Source: Pseudoponticoccus marisrubri (lineage in GTDB: Bacteria; Pseudomonadota; Alphaproteobacteria; Rhodobacterales; Rhodobacteraceae). Taken from it: DNA of 64,000 nucleotides. How positions within the stretch are numbered: the stretch's first letter is position 1; each line of letters begins with the position of its first letter. Location of the stretch: positions 62,001 through 126,000 of the forward strand of contig NZ_LPXO01000003.1 of NCBI RefSeq assembly GCF_001482405.1, written 5' to 3'. Positions 49,141-57,901 of this stretch are shown here, piece after piece. Under the pieces are notes generated by a model. That model ran no database searches, was not told the DNA's origin, and was given only the letters and a program-made list of their open reading frames with translations. The position numbers were made by a program, and so were the translations under genes.

Positions 49141-50157
49141 TCAGGCCGGGCGCAGCGCCTGGGCCAGCTTGGTCATGCCCGGGATCATCGGCGCGACCGA
49201 GACCTCGGCAAAGCCCGCATCGCTCAGCGCCGCGCTCAGCCAGCCATCGTCGAGCGAGCGCGCCTCCGGCGTGAAGGCGGTATGCTGCAGCTGCCACAGC
49301 GCCGTGTTCTTGGGCCCGCGCATGTCCGCATCGACGATGAAATCGTGCAGCAGCAGCCGCCCGCCGGGGGCCAGGTGATCGAAGGCCCGCGCCAGCAGGG
49401 TCTCGTGGAACCGGTCCGGCACGCCCGAGAACAGGTAGGACATCAGGATCACGTCCTGCGCCTCCGGCCAGTCCCCCTCGATCGCGTTGCCGCGGCGATA
49501 GGTGATCCGGTCCGACAGGCCCGCATCGGCGACATAGGCCTCGCCCAGATCGGCCACGTTGGGGAAGTCGAGGATCGTGGCGTGCAGCCCGGGGAAGGCC
49601 GTGCACAGCGTGATCGACATCGCCCCCGTGCCGCCGCCCACGTCCAGCAGAGCGCGCGCGCCGGTCAGGTCGATCTGCCGCGCCAGCGAGCGCGCGGGCC
49701 CCAGTGAGCCGGCGTGCTGGCTTTCGGAGTAAAGCCGCGCCTCCTCGGGATCGGCGAACCAGGTGGCATAGCTGTCGGTCGCGCCCGCGGGCAGGGTACC
49801 GCCCAGCGCGTCTTCGATCTGGTCCATCAGCGGGTACATCTGCCGGCCCACCTGCAGCCGCAGGTAATCCGAGAAGTCGTATTTCGCCCCCTTGACCAGG
49901 AAGGCCTGCGCGGCGGGCGCATTGGCATAGCGCCCCTCGTCATCGCGCAGCACCAGCCCCAGCCCGGTCAGCGCGGTCAGCAGCGTCTTGCAGCGCGCCT
50001 GCGCCAGCCCGGTCGCGCGCGCCAAGGCCGTCAGGTCGAGCGGTGCCGGGGCGAGCGCCGTGAACAGGTTGAATTCCAGCGCCGCGAACAGGGCCCTGGA
50101 GCCCATGTAGCCGAACGCGATATCCGAGATCTCCTCGGCTTCGGTGAGACCTGCCAT
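49141..50157 (-). CDS. SAM-dependent O-methyltransferase (PF00891-like)
   Basis: A 338-residue enzyme. An N-terminal winged-helix dimerisation domain (FNLFTALAPAPLDLTALARA) precedes a Rossmann SAM domain with LLDVGGGTGAMSITLC and LAPGGRLLLHDFIVD. This is the plant-type O-methyltransferase class that includes CrtF and hydroxyneurosporene methylases. The final catalytic His of that class appears replaced: the helix reads WLSAALSDAGF. No pigment genes are adjacent, so the substrate is unknown. Confidence 0.85.
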   Translation of the reverse strand: MAGLTEAEEISDIAFGYMGSRALFAALEFNLFTALAPAPLDLTALARATGLAQARCKTLLTALTGLGLVLRDDEGRYANAPAAQAFLVKGAKYDFSDYLRLQVGRQMYPLMDQIEDALGGTLPAGATDSYATWFADPEEARLYSESQHAGSLGPARSLARQIDLTGARALLDVGGGTGAMSITLCTAFPGLHATILDFPNVADLGEAYVADAGLSDRITYRRGNAIEGDWPEAQDVILMSYLFSGVPDRFHETLLARAFDHLAPGGRLLLHDFIVDADMRGPKNTALWQLQHTAFTPEARSLDDGWLSAALSDAGFAEVSVAPMIPGMTKLAQALRPA

Positions 50158-50423
50158 CCTTCTCCGCCTGCTCTGCCCCTGATGCCGCGCAGCCTATGCA
50201 GCCCCGCCCCGAAGCTCAACCCGAAGCGTCCGGTGGCGACCGCGGGGCGTTTACCTTGGCTTGTCTCACGGCATCCTTGGGCAGGGCAATCGGTGATCGG
50301 GTCGGATACCGGTCCGGGCTTTGCTGTCCCGATGCGAGCAGACCGAGCCCAAGCGCGCCGGTCGTTTCACTCCGGCCGCGGCTGCGCTAAACCGGGGGGA
50401 GAGGCGAGGCGGGAGAGGCCAGC

Positions 50424-50699
50424 ATGATCCTGACACTGATCCTCGGCATTGCGGCGGGCGCGGGGGCGCGGCCGGCTGTGCCGCATGTGACCGAGGCGCT
50501 GATCCGCTTCATCGGCGTCGAAAACCTGCCCGGTTCCGAGGACCGGCAGGTCGCTTCGCTACTGGCCTGCCTGCTGGCGGGCAGCGTGGTGCTGGCGCTG
50601 GTGGGCGAGCCGGGGCGGCTTGTGCTCTTCGTGCTGGGCGCGGGGCTGGGCTATTTCCAGCAGGCGCTGCGCGAGGTCTATCTGAACCGCGGGCGCTGA
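50424..50699 (+). CDS. Small membrane protein of unknown function
   Basis: A 91-residue protein with an N-terminal hydrophobic segment (MILTLILGIAAGAGA), a second at about 46-62 (SLLACLLAGSVVLALVG) and a third (LVLFVLGAGLGYFQQAL). It ends LREVYLNRGR. GGGAGAGG lies upstream. Convergent with the next gene, 10 bp apart. No family recognised. Confidence 0.65.
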   Translation: MILTLILGIAAGAGARPAVPHVTEALIRFIGVENLPGSEDRQVASLLACLLAGSVVLALVGEPGRLVLFVLGAGLGYFQQALREVYLNRGR

Positions 50700-50709
50700 G
50701 TGCGCGGGC

Positions 50710-51636
50710 CTACTCGGCCTGCGCCTCGAGCTGTTGCAGCCGGCGGCGGAAGCGCGGCGCGTGCATCCGGCCCACCACGTTGCGGCAGAGCAGGCGCGAC
50801 AGCCCGTCGCGCTCGTCTGCGTCGAGCCGCGAGAGCAGCTTGCGCAGATAGGGCGGGTGGTCGCGGCGGGCCCGCAGCAGCTCGGCAAAGCGCGCGGTGT
50901 CCAGTTTGTCCTCGGCCACGGATTCGAGCAGCAGCGGCAGGATGTCGAGCGCGCGCAGCTCGCTCTGCAGCGCGCCGCCCATGAAGGGCGCGCGGAAGCG
51001 GCGCACGTTGCGCCGCTCGAACAGGGCCGAATGCATCGCGTCCAGCCGCTCGCGCGGGTCGTAGACGAGGTAGGCCATCTGGGCGGCGTCGATCATGTCG
51101 GGCGCAAAGCCGTAGCGCGAGGTGAAATCGTGGCGCCGCATCTCGACGAACCGGTCGTCCCATTCGGTGACGCGCGGATCCAGCGTGGCCTGGGGCTGCA
51201 GTAGCAGCACCCGCGCGCCGGGCGCGGCCACGGAATAGGCGGCGGCGGCATAGCCGCAGGGGCCCGCGCCGTAGAAGATCACGCGCTCGAACTCGTCGAA
51301 GAACCCGTCATCGAGCAGCTGGTCGAAGAAGCCGTAGACGCGCGGTTCTCGGAACCAGGTGTCGCCATGGCTGAGCACCGACAGCGAGGACCAGCCGTTC
51401 TGCGCCACCATGTCGAAGCCCAGCGGCACGTTGCGATCCGACAGCGCCTCGATCCCCGACATGCTCTCGAAGCTGACCAAGAGCGTGTCGCCCTCTTCCA
51501 CGAAGACCGCCGCGTGGTGCCGGCCGAGCGGTTCCGAGAATCCGCTGGCATCGCCGATGTGGCGCAGCTCGGCCAGCCAGTCGCTGCGCGAAAGCCGGCT
51601 GAGATCCGGGGGAAAGCTCTGGTTCTGCCGTGTCAT
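50710..51636 (-). CDS. Conserved hypothetical, often labelled PAPS reductase-like
   Basis: A 308-residue protein. Homologues in Rhodobacterales are, from memory, named phosphoadenosine phosphosulfate reductase, but I see neither the PAPS-reductase P-loop nor its ECGLH-type C-terminus, so I doubt that name. It has an alpha/beta core with FYGAGPCGYAAAAYSVAAPG and VLLLQPQATLDPRVTEWDDR, and a helical C-terminus of unknown fold. AAGGA precedes the start. It lies at the edge of the glycosyltransferase cluster on the same strand and may belong to it. Confidence 0.7.
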   Translation of the reverse strand: MTRQNQSFPPDLSRLSRSDWLAELRHIGDASGFSEPLGRHHAAVFVEEGDTLLVSFESMSGIEALSDRNVPLGFDMVAQNGWSSLSVLSHGDTWFREPRVYGFFDQLLDDGFFDEFERVIFYGAGPCGYAAAAYSVAAPGARVLLLQPQATLDPRVTEWDDRFVEMRRHDFTSRYGFAPDMIDAAQMAYLVYDPRERLDAMHSALFERRNVRRFRAPFMGGALQSELRALDILPLLLESVAEDKLDTARFAELLRARRDHPPYLRKLLSRLDADERDGLSRLLCRNVVGRMHAPRFRRRLQQLEAQAE

Positions 51637-51748
51637 GCCCGCCTGTCCTTTGCGCTCCGCGGGCCGCGCGGGCCCGTGGGTGGTCAGCGAAACAATCCCC
51701 CGGGCATGGGGCGGAATTGTGAAGGGTTTGAGGAAAAACCGCGGAGCC

Positions 51749-52795
51749 TCAGGCGCGCCGCGCGGCGCGGGCCCGCGTGGCATGGGCGGCGAGAAGCTGC
51801 GCGGCCTCGCGCGACAAGGGCCGCGAGGGCGGGGTCATAAGCAGCCGCGCAAAGAGCGCGCGGAACGGCTCCTGCGCCATCAGCGCCTCGAACCGGGCCC
51901 GGCGCCAGTCGACGGCGGCGCAGTGCAGCCGCGCCAGATCGGGATCGGCGGCAAAGGCGGCGCGCTGCGCGGCCACGCCGTTCAGCGCCAGGAGCGTCGT
52001 ATCCTCGGCGACGCTCCAGTTCCGCTCCACCCAGTAATCCATGCCAAGCGCGTGGTCGGCATGCACGGCGCGGCCGCGATCGGCCTTGAGCACATAGCTT
52101 TCCATGTCGCCCAGGGGGTAGTGGTTCAGCTGCGCAAAGCGGTAATTGGGCCGGCCGTAATCGGAAAAGATCCGGCGTTTGCGGAACTGGGCGGGCAGGG
52201 CGCGGCCTGCGCCATCCACCCAGCGCGCGGCCTCGACCCGCTCGGGATCGGGGCTGCGCGGGCGGTGCACGCCCAGCTTCCGGTAGGTGCCATCATTGCG
52301 GTAGAGCGTCTTGAACATGGCCGCGCGCCACGGCCAGTACATGATCTCGGGCGCGGCGCGGGTGAAGCGCTGCGGCACGGGACGGTCCTCGAAACGGACC
52401 TGCCCGTCATTGCCGAAGAGCCGCCAGGTCAGGGTGATCGCGTCGGCTTCGGGCAGCGCCTCGAGCAGGGCGGTCAGGCTGCGGTCGCCCACATGGACAT
52501 TGACGAACTCGTCGATATCGAGCGCGATCAGCCAGTCTGCGGCAGCGATCGCCGGGTGCCGGTCTGCCATCTTGAGCCCGGTGAACTGGATGCCGCCCTT
52601 GTCATGCGGCCCGTCATTGCGCAGATGCGTGACATGCCCAAGCGCAGCCAGCCGGTCGAGCAGGGCATCGGTGCCGTCCTCGCAGTCATTGGAGAGCGCC
52701 ACGACATGGGTGATCCCGGCCGCCAGGTGATGGGCCAGCCAGTCGAGCAGGAAGGCGCCCTCGTTGCGCACGCAGAGCACGGCGGTGATGTTCAT
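51749..52795 (-). CDS. Family 2-like glycosyltransferase (PF13704 type)
   Basis: A 348-residue protein. It starts MNITAVLCVRNEGAFLLDWL, the typical opening of this group, followed by SNDCEDGTDALLDRL and the metal-binding LIALDIDEFVN (DxD). Two paralogues with the same layout lie at 53673 and 56683, each sharing MTWRLFG- or FQFFAN-like strands and LNHYPLRS-type segments. They probably add sugars to a surface polysaccharide or lipid. An ATG at 52801 is an equally possible start. Confidence 0.85.
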   Translation of the reverse strand: MNITAVLCVRNEGAFLLDWLAHHLAAGITHVVALSNDCEDGTDALLDRLAALGHVTHLRNDGPHDKGGIQFTGLKMADRHPAIAAADWLIALDIDEFVNVHVGDRSLTALLEALPEADAITLTWRLFGNDGQVRFEDRPVPQRFTRAAPEIMYWPWRAAMFKTLYRNDGTYRKLGVHRPRSPDPERVEAARWVDGAGRALPAQFRKRRIFSDYGRPNYRFAQLNHYPLGDMESYVLKADRGRAVHADHALGMDYWVERNWSVAEDTTLLALNGVAAQRAAFAADPDLARLHCAAVDWRRARFEALMAQEPFRALFARLLMTPPSRPLSREAAQLLAAHATRARAARRA

Positions 52796-52829
52796 GCCCA
52801 TGGGCTCCGGTGGCACGGGGGGCGCAAGC

Positions 52830-53528
52830 TCACCAGGCGCGCCGGAAGGTGACGACCTTGGCCTCGGAGGCCTTGGGGAAATAGGTCAGCCCGGCGGCAT
52901 GCATGGCGTCGAAGACGGCGCGCACACCGGCGGCGCCGATCCATTGCGGATGCAGCTCGATGATCGCGGCGCGCAGGCTCGACCAGTCGCCGGCGGGCAG
53001 CAGCTCAGCCTCGGCCCCCTCGATGTCGCAGACCAGCACGTCGGGTGCGAGGTCGGCGAGCACCGGGCCGATGGCGTGGCGCATGACGGGCACGGTCTCG
53101 GTCACGCTGTCGGGATCGGCCGCGAGATCCATCGAGGAGGCAAGGAAGTTGCGCCGCAGGTGGAAGGGGACGGGCGGGCCGTCCTCGGGCGCCAGAAGCG
53201 CGTTGCGCAGATCGACATTGTCTACCCCGTTGGCCCCATGCACCTCGCGGATATAGGGGATCAGGGCGGGGTTGGCCTCGTAGGTGACAACCTGCGCGAC
53301 CTGCTTCTTGACCGAGAGCAACGTGGACATGTAGCCGATGCCGCCGCCCAGCTCTAGCACCCGGTCACCGGCGGTGACGACCCGCATGACCGCGTCGCAT
53401 TCCTTGCGCTCGTAGGTGCCCTCGCGCAGGGCGCCGCGCACCCGTCCGGTGGTCAGCTGCGGATGCTTGGGGATCTTCAGGCCGCGCGAGCGGATGAAGG
53501 GGCTGCGTTCGGTGGTCGTGCTTTCCAT
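52830..53528 (-). CDS. FkbM-family methyltransferase
   Basis: A 232-residue SAM methyltransferase with motif I VLELGGGIGYMSTLL and the FkbM signature VLVCDIEGAEAELL. Such enzymes O-methylate sugars in surface glycans, in line with its glycosyltransferase neighbours. The ATG at 53528 has GAGGAG six bases upstream. The frame runs open upstream through palindrome array C, but those codons are not part of the protein. Confidence 0.88.
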   Translation of the reverse strand: MESTTTERSPFIRSRGLKIPKHPQLTTGRVRGALREGTYERKECDAVMRVVTAGDRVLELGGGIGYMSTLLSVKKQVAQVVTYEANPALIPYIREVHGANGVDNVDLRNALLAPEDGPPVPFHLRRNFLASSMDLAADPDSVTETVPVMRHAIGPVLADLAPDVLVCDIEGAEAELLPAGDWSSLRAAIIELHPQWIGAAGVRAVFDAMHAAGLTYFPKASEAKVVTFRRAW

Positions 53529-53561
53529 GGCGGGCTCCTCAATCACGGTCGGGCCGGGGGC

Positions 53562-53654
53562 AAGGCGCTTCGAAGCGCCTTTGTGGAAGGCCCTTGCAAG
53601 GGCCTTCTGAACGCGGTTTGCAAACCGCGTCTGCAAGCCGCTTCGAAGCGGCTT
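53562..53654 (-). repeat. Tandem perfect-palindrome array C (four units)
   Basis: Four perfect palindromes: 53562-53581 (20 nt, centre TTCGAA), 53586-53607 (22 nt, centre TTGCAA), 53611-53630 (20 nt, centre TTGCAA) and 53635-53654 (20 nt, centre TTCGAA), with 4-, 3- and 4-nt spacers. Arms are AAGGCGCTTC, AAGGCCCTTG, ACGCGGTTTG and AAGCCGCTTC. On the minus strand the array starts 18 nt after the upstream glycosyltransferase stop and ends in TTG-CCCCCGGCCCGACC, 33 nt before the FkbM ATG. The same spacing and end motif occur at array B. Confidence 0.9.
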
Positions 53655-53672
53655 CCCGCCCGGATCCCGCCA

Positions 53673-56048
53673 TCAGTTCTCCATGTCCAGGGCCAGCGCA
53701 TAGGCCACGCGTTCGGTCTCGGTCAGCTCCAGCGCCACGGCCTGGCGGTAGAGCTCCTCGAATTCGGGCATGCCGTGCAGCTCGTCGGCCTTGGCGCGGT
53801 GCCAGGCCAGCCCCTTTTCATGCCACGCGGCCAGCACAGGGTCGGCGCGCAGCCGGTCGTATTCCGCACGCACCCGCGGCAGGTTGCGCTTGATGGTGAT
53901 GTCGCGATGCACTGACCAGTCCATGCGGATCCAGTAGTTCAGCCCGATATTGCGGTCGACATGCAGCGCCCGTCCGCGCTGGCGCTTGATGAGGAAACTC
54001 TCGGCCGAGCGCAGCGCGTAATGGTTCAGCTGGATCAGGTCGTAGCCGATGGATTTCTTGGAATTGCGCCAGCCGTTCTTGATCGCCTCGTCGGTCATGT
54101 CACGGCCCGAGCCGTTCACCCAGCGCACCCGGTCGGCCTGTCCGTCGGCCAGCTTGTTGGGCCGGTGGCACGAGATCTTGGCATAGGCGCCGATATTGCG
54201 GAACATCGTCTTGAAGCCCCAAACCGTGTGCGGTTTGGGGCAGAATTTCGGGGCACAGGTGTCGAACTGCTCGATCACCAGCGCGTCGGACAGCTCGGTC
54301 ACGCCGTTATGCCCGAAGAGCCGCCAGGTCATCGCCACGTTGGTCGCCTCCGGCACGCGGTCGAAGAAATCCTCCAGCGTGCCATTGCCGCAGCGGATGT
54401 TGATGAACTCGTCCACGTCGATATGGGCGATCCAGTCGGCCTTGACGATCACCTCCTCGCGCAGCGCGCTGTCCAGCGCGTGCTGCTGCGGCGAATTGCC
54501 GGACCAGTTGTCATTGTTGCGATGCTGGAGCACGCCCAGCTCCTGCAACCGGTCGAGGATCTCTGTCGTGCCATCCTCGCAGCCATTGGTGTAGATCAGG
54601 AACGTGTCGAACCCCACGGCGCGGTGATAGGCCACCCATTCCAGGATATAGGGCGCCTCGTTCTTCATGCAGCCGACGATCACGTTGCCGGAGCGGCCCG
54701 GCGGCAGCGCGCGTTCGCGCCGCGGGGCATAGGCGGCGGCCAGCTCTTCCTCGTTCACGCGGCCGAGGCGGTTATGCGGCGCGAAGGGCGAGCTCTGCAG
54801 CTTGATGAAATTCTCGCGCGCGTCGGGCGGCAGGACGGCGCGAGCGCCCGCCGACAGGACCGGCGCGGCCTCGGGCTCGGGATCCGCGGCCGCCGGCGTC
54901 GTGCCGGCCCCGAGCCTTGCGAGATCCGCGGCCTTGTTGGCCAGCTCTTCCTTCGTGGCTTGGTTGATGCGCCAGCGGAAGGCCATCAGGTACTGCGTCG
55001 CACGGAAGCCGCGTGTCGGGTCGGCCTCCTCCCACGGTGCCTCTGCCGGGTCCGGCGCCATTGCGTGCGGGTCCAGACCGTCATGCCGGGCGCAGAGCGC
55101 GGCGATATCCTCGGCAAAGCGCTGCGACACGGCAGACAGGCTGCCGGGCGCGATCGGTGCGCCGGGCACCTTGATCTCGGTCAGGAACTTGCGCCAGAGC
55201 TGACGCGGCAGGATCACCTCGCCTCGTGCCAAGAGCCGCAGCACCACGTCGTTGAAGCGCCGGCAGCGTGATTGCCAGGCGGCCGAGGGGGCGGGGGGCG
55301 GCGTCTCGGGCTCGGCCTTGCCGAAATTCACCTTGATGTCGAAGGCCGCGGCCAGCGCGTCGGTGGCGCGCGCTTCGTAGAGCTGCGGCAGGTCGAGGCT
55401 GTGCAACTGCACGGCCTCCGCGCCGAAGACCGCCGCCCATTCCCGCTCCAGCCGCGCGTAGTCCAGCCAGAAACAGGCGCCCTGCACCTCGCCGAACTGC
55501 CCGGCGGCGGGGTCGGGCACGGGGCGCGTGGCCAGCGCCGCATCCCAGTAGCCGGGCGCGTCGAGGCAGCCCAGCTCCAGCGACAGGTCATGCGCACGCC
55601 CCTCGGCCAGCTGCGCGGCATAGCGGCGGACCAGCAGCCGCGCGGGATCGTCCAGATGCGCCACCACGCGAATGTCGTCGGACAGCGGCAGCAGCAGGGC
55701 GCGCAGCCGCTCCAGCTCGGCGCGTGAGACCAGCGCGCTGCCCAGCTGGTGGGCCGACAGGATCAGTGTCTCGGGCGCGGCGCGGTCGATCTCGGCGGCC
55801 AGCTTCTCACCCACGTCGCGGCGCAGCCGCGCCTGCTTCTCGGGCGCGATGAAGCCGCGGTTGAAGCGCAGAGAGTCCACGTTACCGGGATCCGTCACCG
55901 CCATGAACAGCCGCGTGTGGTTGCGCGCGCCGGGCGAGCGGGCATAGAGCGTGCCGGTCCGGGCCAGCTGGTCGCGCTTGGCGTCCAGCACGCGCTGCAT
56001 CCGGTCGCTTGAGGCGCCATCCGGCCCGATATGCAGGTAGATGCGCAT
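53673..56048 (-). CDS. Glycosyltransferase fused to a degenerate sulfotransferase-like domain
   Basis: A 791-residue protein. Residues about 1-250 resemble a bacterial sulfotransferase, but the PAPS P-loop (usually GPxKTGTTxLQ) reads HIGPDGASSDRMQ, losing the Lys-Thr-Gly-Thr core, so this half is probably inactive or repurposed. Residues about 250-450 are a helical linker. Residues about 455-780 form a PF13704-type glycosyltransferase with NVIVGCMKNEAPYILEW, TNGCEDGT and HIDVDEFIN. The stop of the next sulfotransferase gene abuts its start at 56048. Likely a surface glycan enzyme. Confidence 0.85.
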   Translation of the reverse strand: MRIYLHIGPDGASSDRMQRVLDAKRDQLARTGTLYARSPGARNHTRLFMAVTDPGNVDSLRFNRGFIAPEKQARLRRDVGEKLAAEIDRAAPETLILSAHQLGSALVSRAELERLRALLLPLSDDIRVVAHLDDPARLLVRRYAAQLAEGRAHDLSLELGCLDAPGYWDAALATRPVPDPAAGQFGEVQGACFWLDYARLEREWAAVFGAEAVQLHSLDLPQLYEARATDALAAAFDIKVNFGKAEPETPPPAPSAAWQSRCRRFNDVVLRLLARGEVILPRQLWRKFLTEIKVPGAPIAPGSLSAVSQRFAEDIAALCARHDGLDPHAMAPDPAEAPWEEADPTRGFRATQYLMAFRWRINQATKEELANKAADLARLGAGTTPAAADPEPEAAPVLSAGARAVLPPDARENFIKLQSSPFAPHNRLGRVNEEELAAAYAPRRERALPPGRSGNVIVGCMKNEAPYILEWVAYHRAVGFDTFLIYTNGCEDGTTEILDRLQELGVLQHRNNDNWSGNSPQQHALDSALREEVIVKADWIAHIDVDEFINIRCGNGTLEDFFDRVPEATNVAMTWRLFGHNGVTELSDALVIEQFDTCAPKFCPKPHTVWGFKTMFRNIGAYAKISCHRPNKLADGQADRVRWVNGSGRDMTDEAIKNGWRNSKKSIGYDLIQLNHYALRSAESFLIKRQRGRALHVDRNIGLNYWIRMDWSVHRDITIKRNLPRVRAEYDRLRADPVLAAWHEKGLAWHRAKADELHGMPEFEELYRQAVALELTETERVAYALALDMEN

Positions 56049-56686
56049 CAGGCGACCCCTCGCGCGCCTGCGCCGTCATTGACGTTCAGCCGGCCCCACC
56101 AGGGCAGGTCGATCCCGACGTGCGCCGAGAGCCGCGCCCGCGCATCGGGCGCACCCATGGGCAGTTCCAGATAGCGCGGATCCTCGCCGAAGATGTCACG
56201 CAGCATGGCGTAATGCCCCTCGATCCAGCGGATCCGCTCGCCATCGCTCTCGCCGAACCCGTGCGGCAGGCCGGGAATGCTCCCCCCGGGCAGCCGGTCG
56301 GTGCCCAGGTTGTTCCAGCGCCGCATGCTGTCGGACACTTCCTCGGGCGGGCGCCAGGTGGCCACGAAGAGCATGTTCGGCCGCGCCAGCCGCATCGCCT
56401 TGAGCACGGCATAGTCGCATTGCGGCCAGAGGCTGGTCGTGCCGTTCAGCACGCTGATCTCGGAGAGCGCGTCGTAGAGGTCGAGATGCGCGAACGGGTC
56501 GCCGGTCTCGAAATAGCCGTTGTAGATCTGCCGGCCCACGAAGGTGCCGCCGAGCCCGGGCGTCCGCGTGTGCACCCGGCGCACCTTGTGATCGGCCACC
56601 CGCCAGCCCCCCTTTCCCAGCGCATGGGCCAGCGTGGTGGTGCCCGTCTTGGGCAGGCCCAGGTTGACGCATTTCAGCCGGCTCAT
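56048..56686 (-). CDS. Sulfotransferase family protein
   Basis: A 212-residue protein with an intact P-loop for the sulfate donor PAPS, NLGLPKTGTTTLAHAL (residues 8-23), and 3'-phosphate region FVATWRPPEEVSDS. It would sulfate a glycan or lipid. It overlaps the upstream glycosyltransferase stop by four bases (ATGA) and touches the next gene, so 57714-53673 is one transcription unit. Confidence 0.87.
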   Translation of the reverse strand: MSRLKCVNLGLPKTGTTTLAHALGKGGWRVADHKVRRVHTRTPGLGGTFVGRQIYNGYFETGDPFAHLDLYDALSEISVLNGTTSLWPQCDYAVLKAMRLARPNMLFVATWRPPEEVSDSMRRWNNLGTDRLPGGSIPGLPHGFGESDGERIRWIEGHYAMLRDIFGEDPRYLELPMGAPDARARLSAHVGIDLPWWGRLNVNDGAGARGVA

Positions 56687-57714
56687 GCCACCAGCCCCAG
56701 TTCCTGCATCAGCTCGTATTCGCCGGGCGGATAGGGCGGCAGCGCGGCCAGCTGCGCATGCATCTGCGCATAGGCCTCCTGCTGCATCAGCGCGTCGCGC
56801 CGCGCGCGGTGACGCGCCACGCAGGTCGCGTGCTGCGCCCCGATCACCGGGTCGGCCTTCAACTCGGCCAGTGCCTCCTGCAGCGCGGGCAGGTAGCGCC
56901 GGATCGAGCGGTCCTCGAAGGCCGGGTCGTTGCGCTCGCGCCAATAGCTGTCGTCGAAGGCGCGGTTGGCGCGGTTCACGTCGCCCCGGTCGTTCTTGAC
57001 GAGATAGCTGTCGAGCGAGCGCAGCGCGTAATGGTTCAGCGTGGCATGGTCCCGCGCCCCGGCGGCGGGAAACTTGCGGATGCGGCGGGGATTGGCGGCG
57101 ACCAGGAAGCGATGCGGCACGTCGCGCCCCGACCCGTCGGTCCAGCGCGGCCGCGCGCGCTTGTCCTTGTCCTTGAAGAAGGGCCGGTGCGCGCCGTAAT
57201 ACTGCAGCGGAAAGTCCCGCCGCACCAGGGTCTTGACCTCGATCGCCGTCTCGCCGCACCACAGGTCGGGATTGTGGCTGCGGTCGAACTGTTCGATCAC
57301 GGGCCGATCCTCGAACCCCGACACCCCGCCATTGGCGAAGAACTGGAAGGTGACGCTGATCGCCTGCGGATCGCCGCAGGCCGCCACAAGCGCCGGGATC
57401 GTGTGATCGCCCGCATGGATGTTCAGGAACTCGTCCACATCGGCGATCCAGACCCAGTCGGCCTGCCGCACCACCTCCTGTTTCGCGGCATCCTTCAGCG
57501 CCTCCATCTGGTAGTTGCGCCCCTTGGCCGGGTTCGGCAGGTGCACCACGCCGTCTCCGCGCGCGGCCAGCGCATCCAGCAGCGCATCGGTGCCATCGTC
57601 GCAATCATTGGAGTAGAACAGGAAATCGCTCACGCCCAGAAGACGGTTGAAGGCGATCCATTCCAGCAGGAACGGGCCCTCGTTCTTCACACAGGTCACC
57701 GCGGTCACGCGCAT
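56683..57714 (-). CDS. Family 2-like glycosyltransferase (PF13704 type)
   Basis: A 343-residue paralogue of the enzyme at 51749: MRVTAVTCVKNEGPFLLEWI, YSNDCDDGTDALLDAL and metal-binding WIADVDEFLNIHAG. The start at 57714 is chosen because the paralogues begin exactly there and GGAGG lies seven bases upstream; an in-frame ATG at 57753, also with GGGAG, would add 13 residues. First gene of the sulfotransferase/glycosyltransferase/FkbM unit. Confidence 0.86.
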   Translation of the reverse strand: MRVTAVTCVKNEGPFLLEWIAFNRLLGVSDFLFYSNDCDDGTDALLDALAARGDGVVHLPNPAKGRNYQMEALKDAAKQEVVRQADWVWIADVDEFLNIHAGDHTIPALVAACGDPQAISVTFQFFANGGVSGFEDRPVIEQFDRSHNPDLWCGETAIEVKTLVRRDFPLQYYGAHRPFFKDKDKRARPRWTDGSGRDVPHRFLVAANPRRIRKFPAAGARDHATLNHYALRSLDSYLVKNDRGDVNRANRAFDDSYWRERNDPAFEDRSIRRYLPALQEALAELKADPVIGAQHATCVARHRARRDALMQQEAYAQMHAQLAALPPYPPGEYELMQELGLVA

Positions 57715-57901
57715 GCCTGCGCCTCCGCCCTCGCTCTGGACATCACTGCTCATCCGCCATCTCCCGGGTTGTCCCGGGTATCTTATGCGCCGAATCATGA
57801 CATCTGGTGCACGGCCCGTCAATGCCGCGCCCCGGCTGCGGCGCCGGCGCCCTTGACCCGGGCGGCCGGGGCGGGCACTCAATTGCCCGAGGAGATCGCC
57901 C

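Noticed and set aside
50710-51636. Naming this gene PAPS reductase
   Set aside because: The catalytic cysteine motif and PAPS loop of that family are not visible, so the common label is not supported by the sequence.
53529-53636. N-terminal extension of the FkbM methyltransferase through the palindrome array
   Set aside because: The extra residues would be encoded by the array itself, while a strong GAGGAG site and a family-like start lie at 53528.
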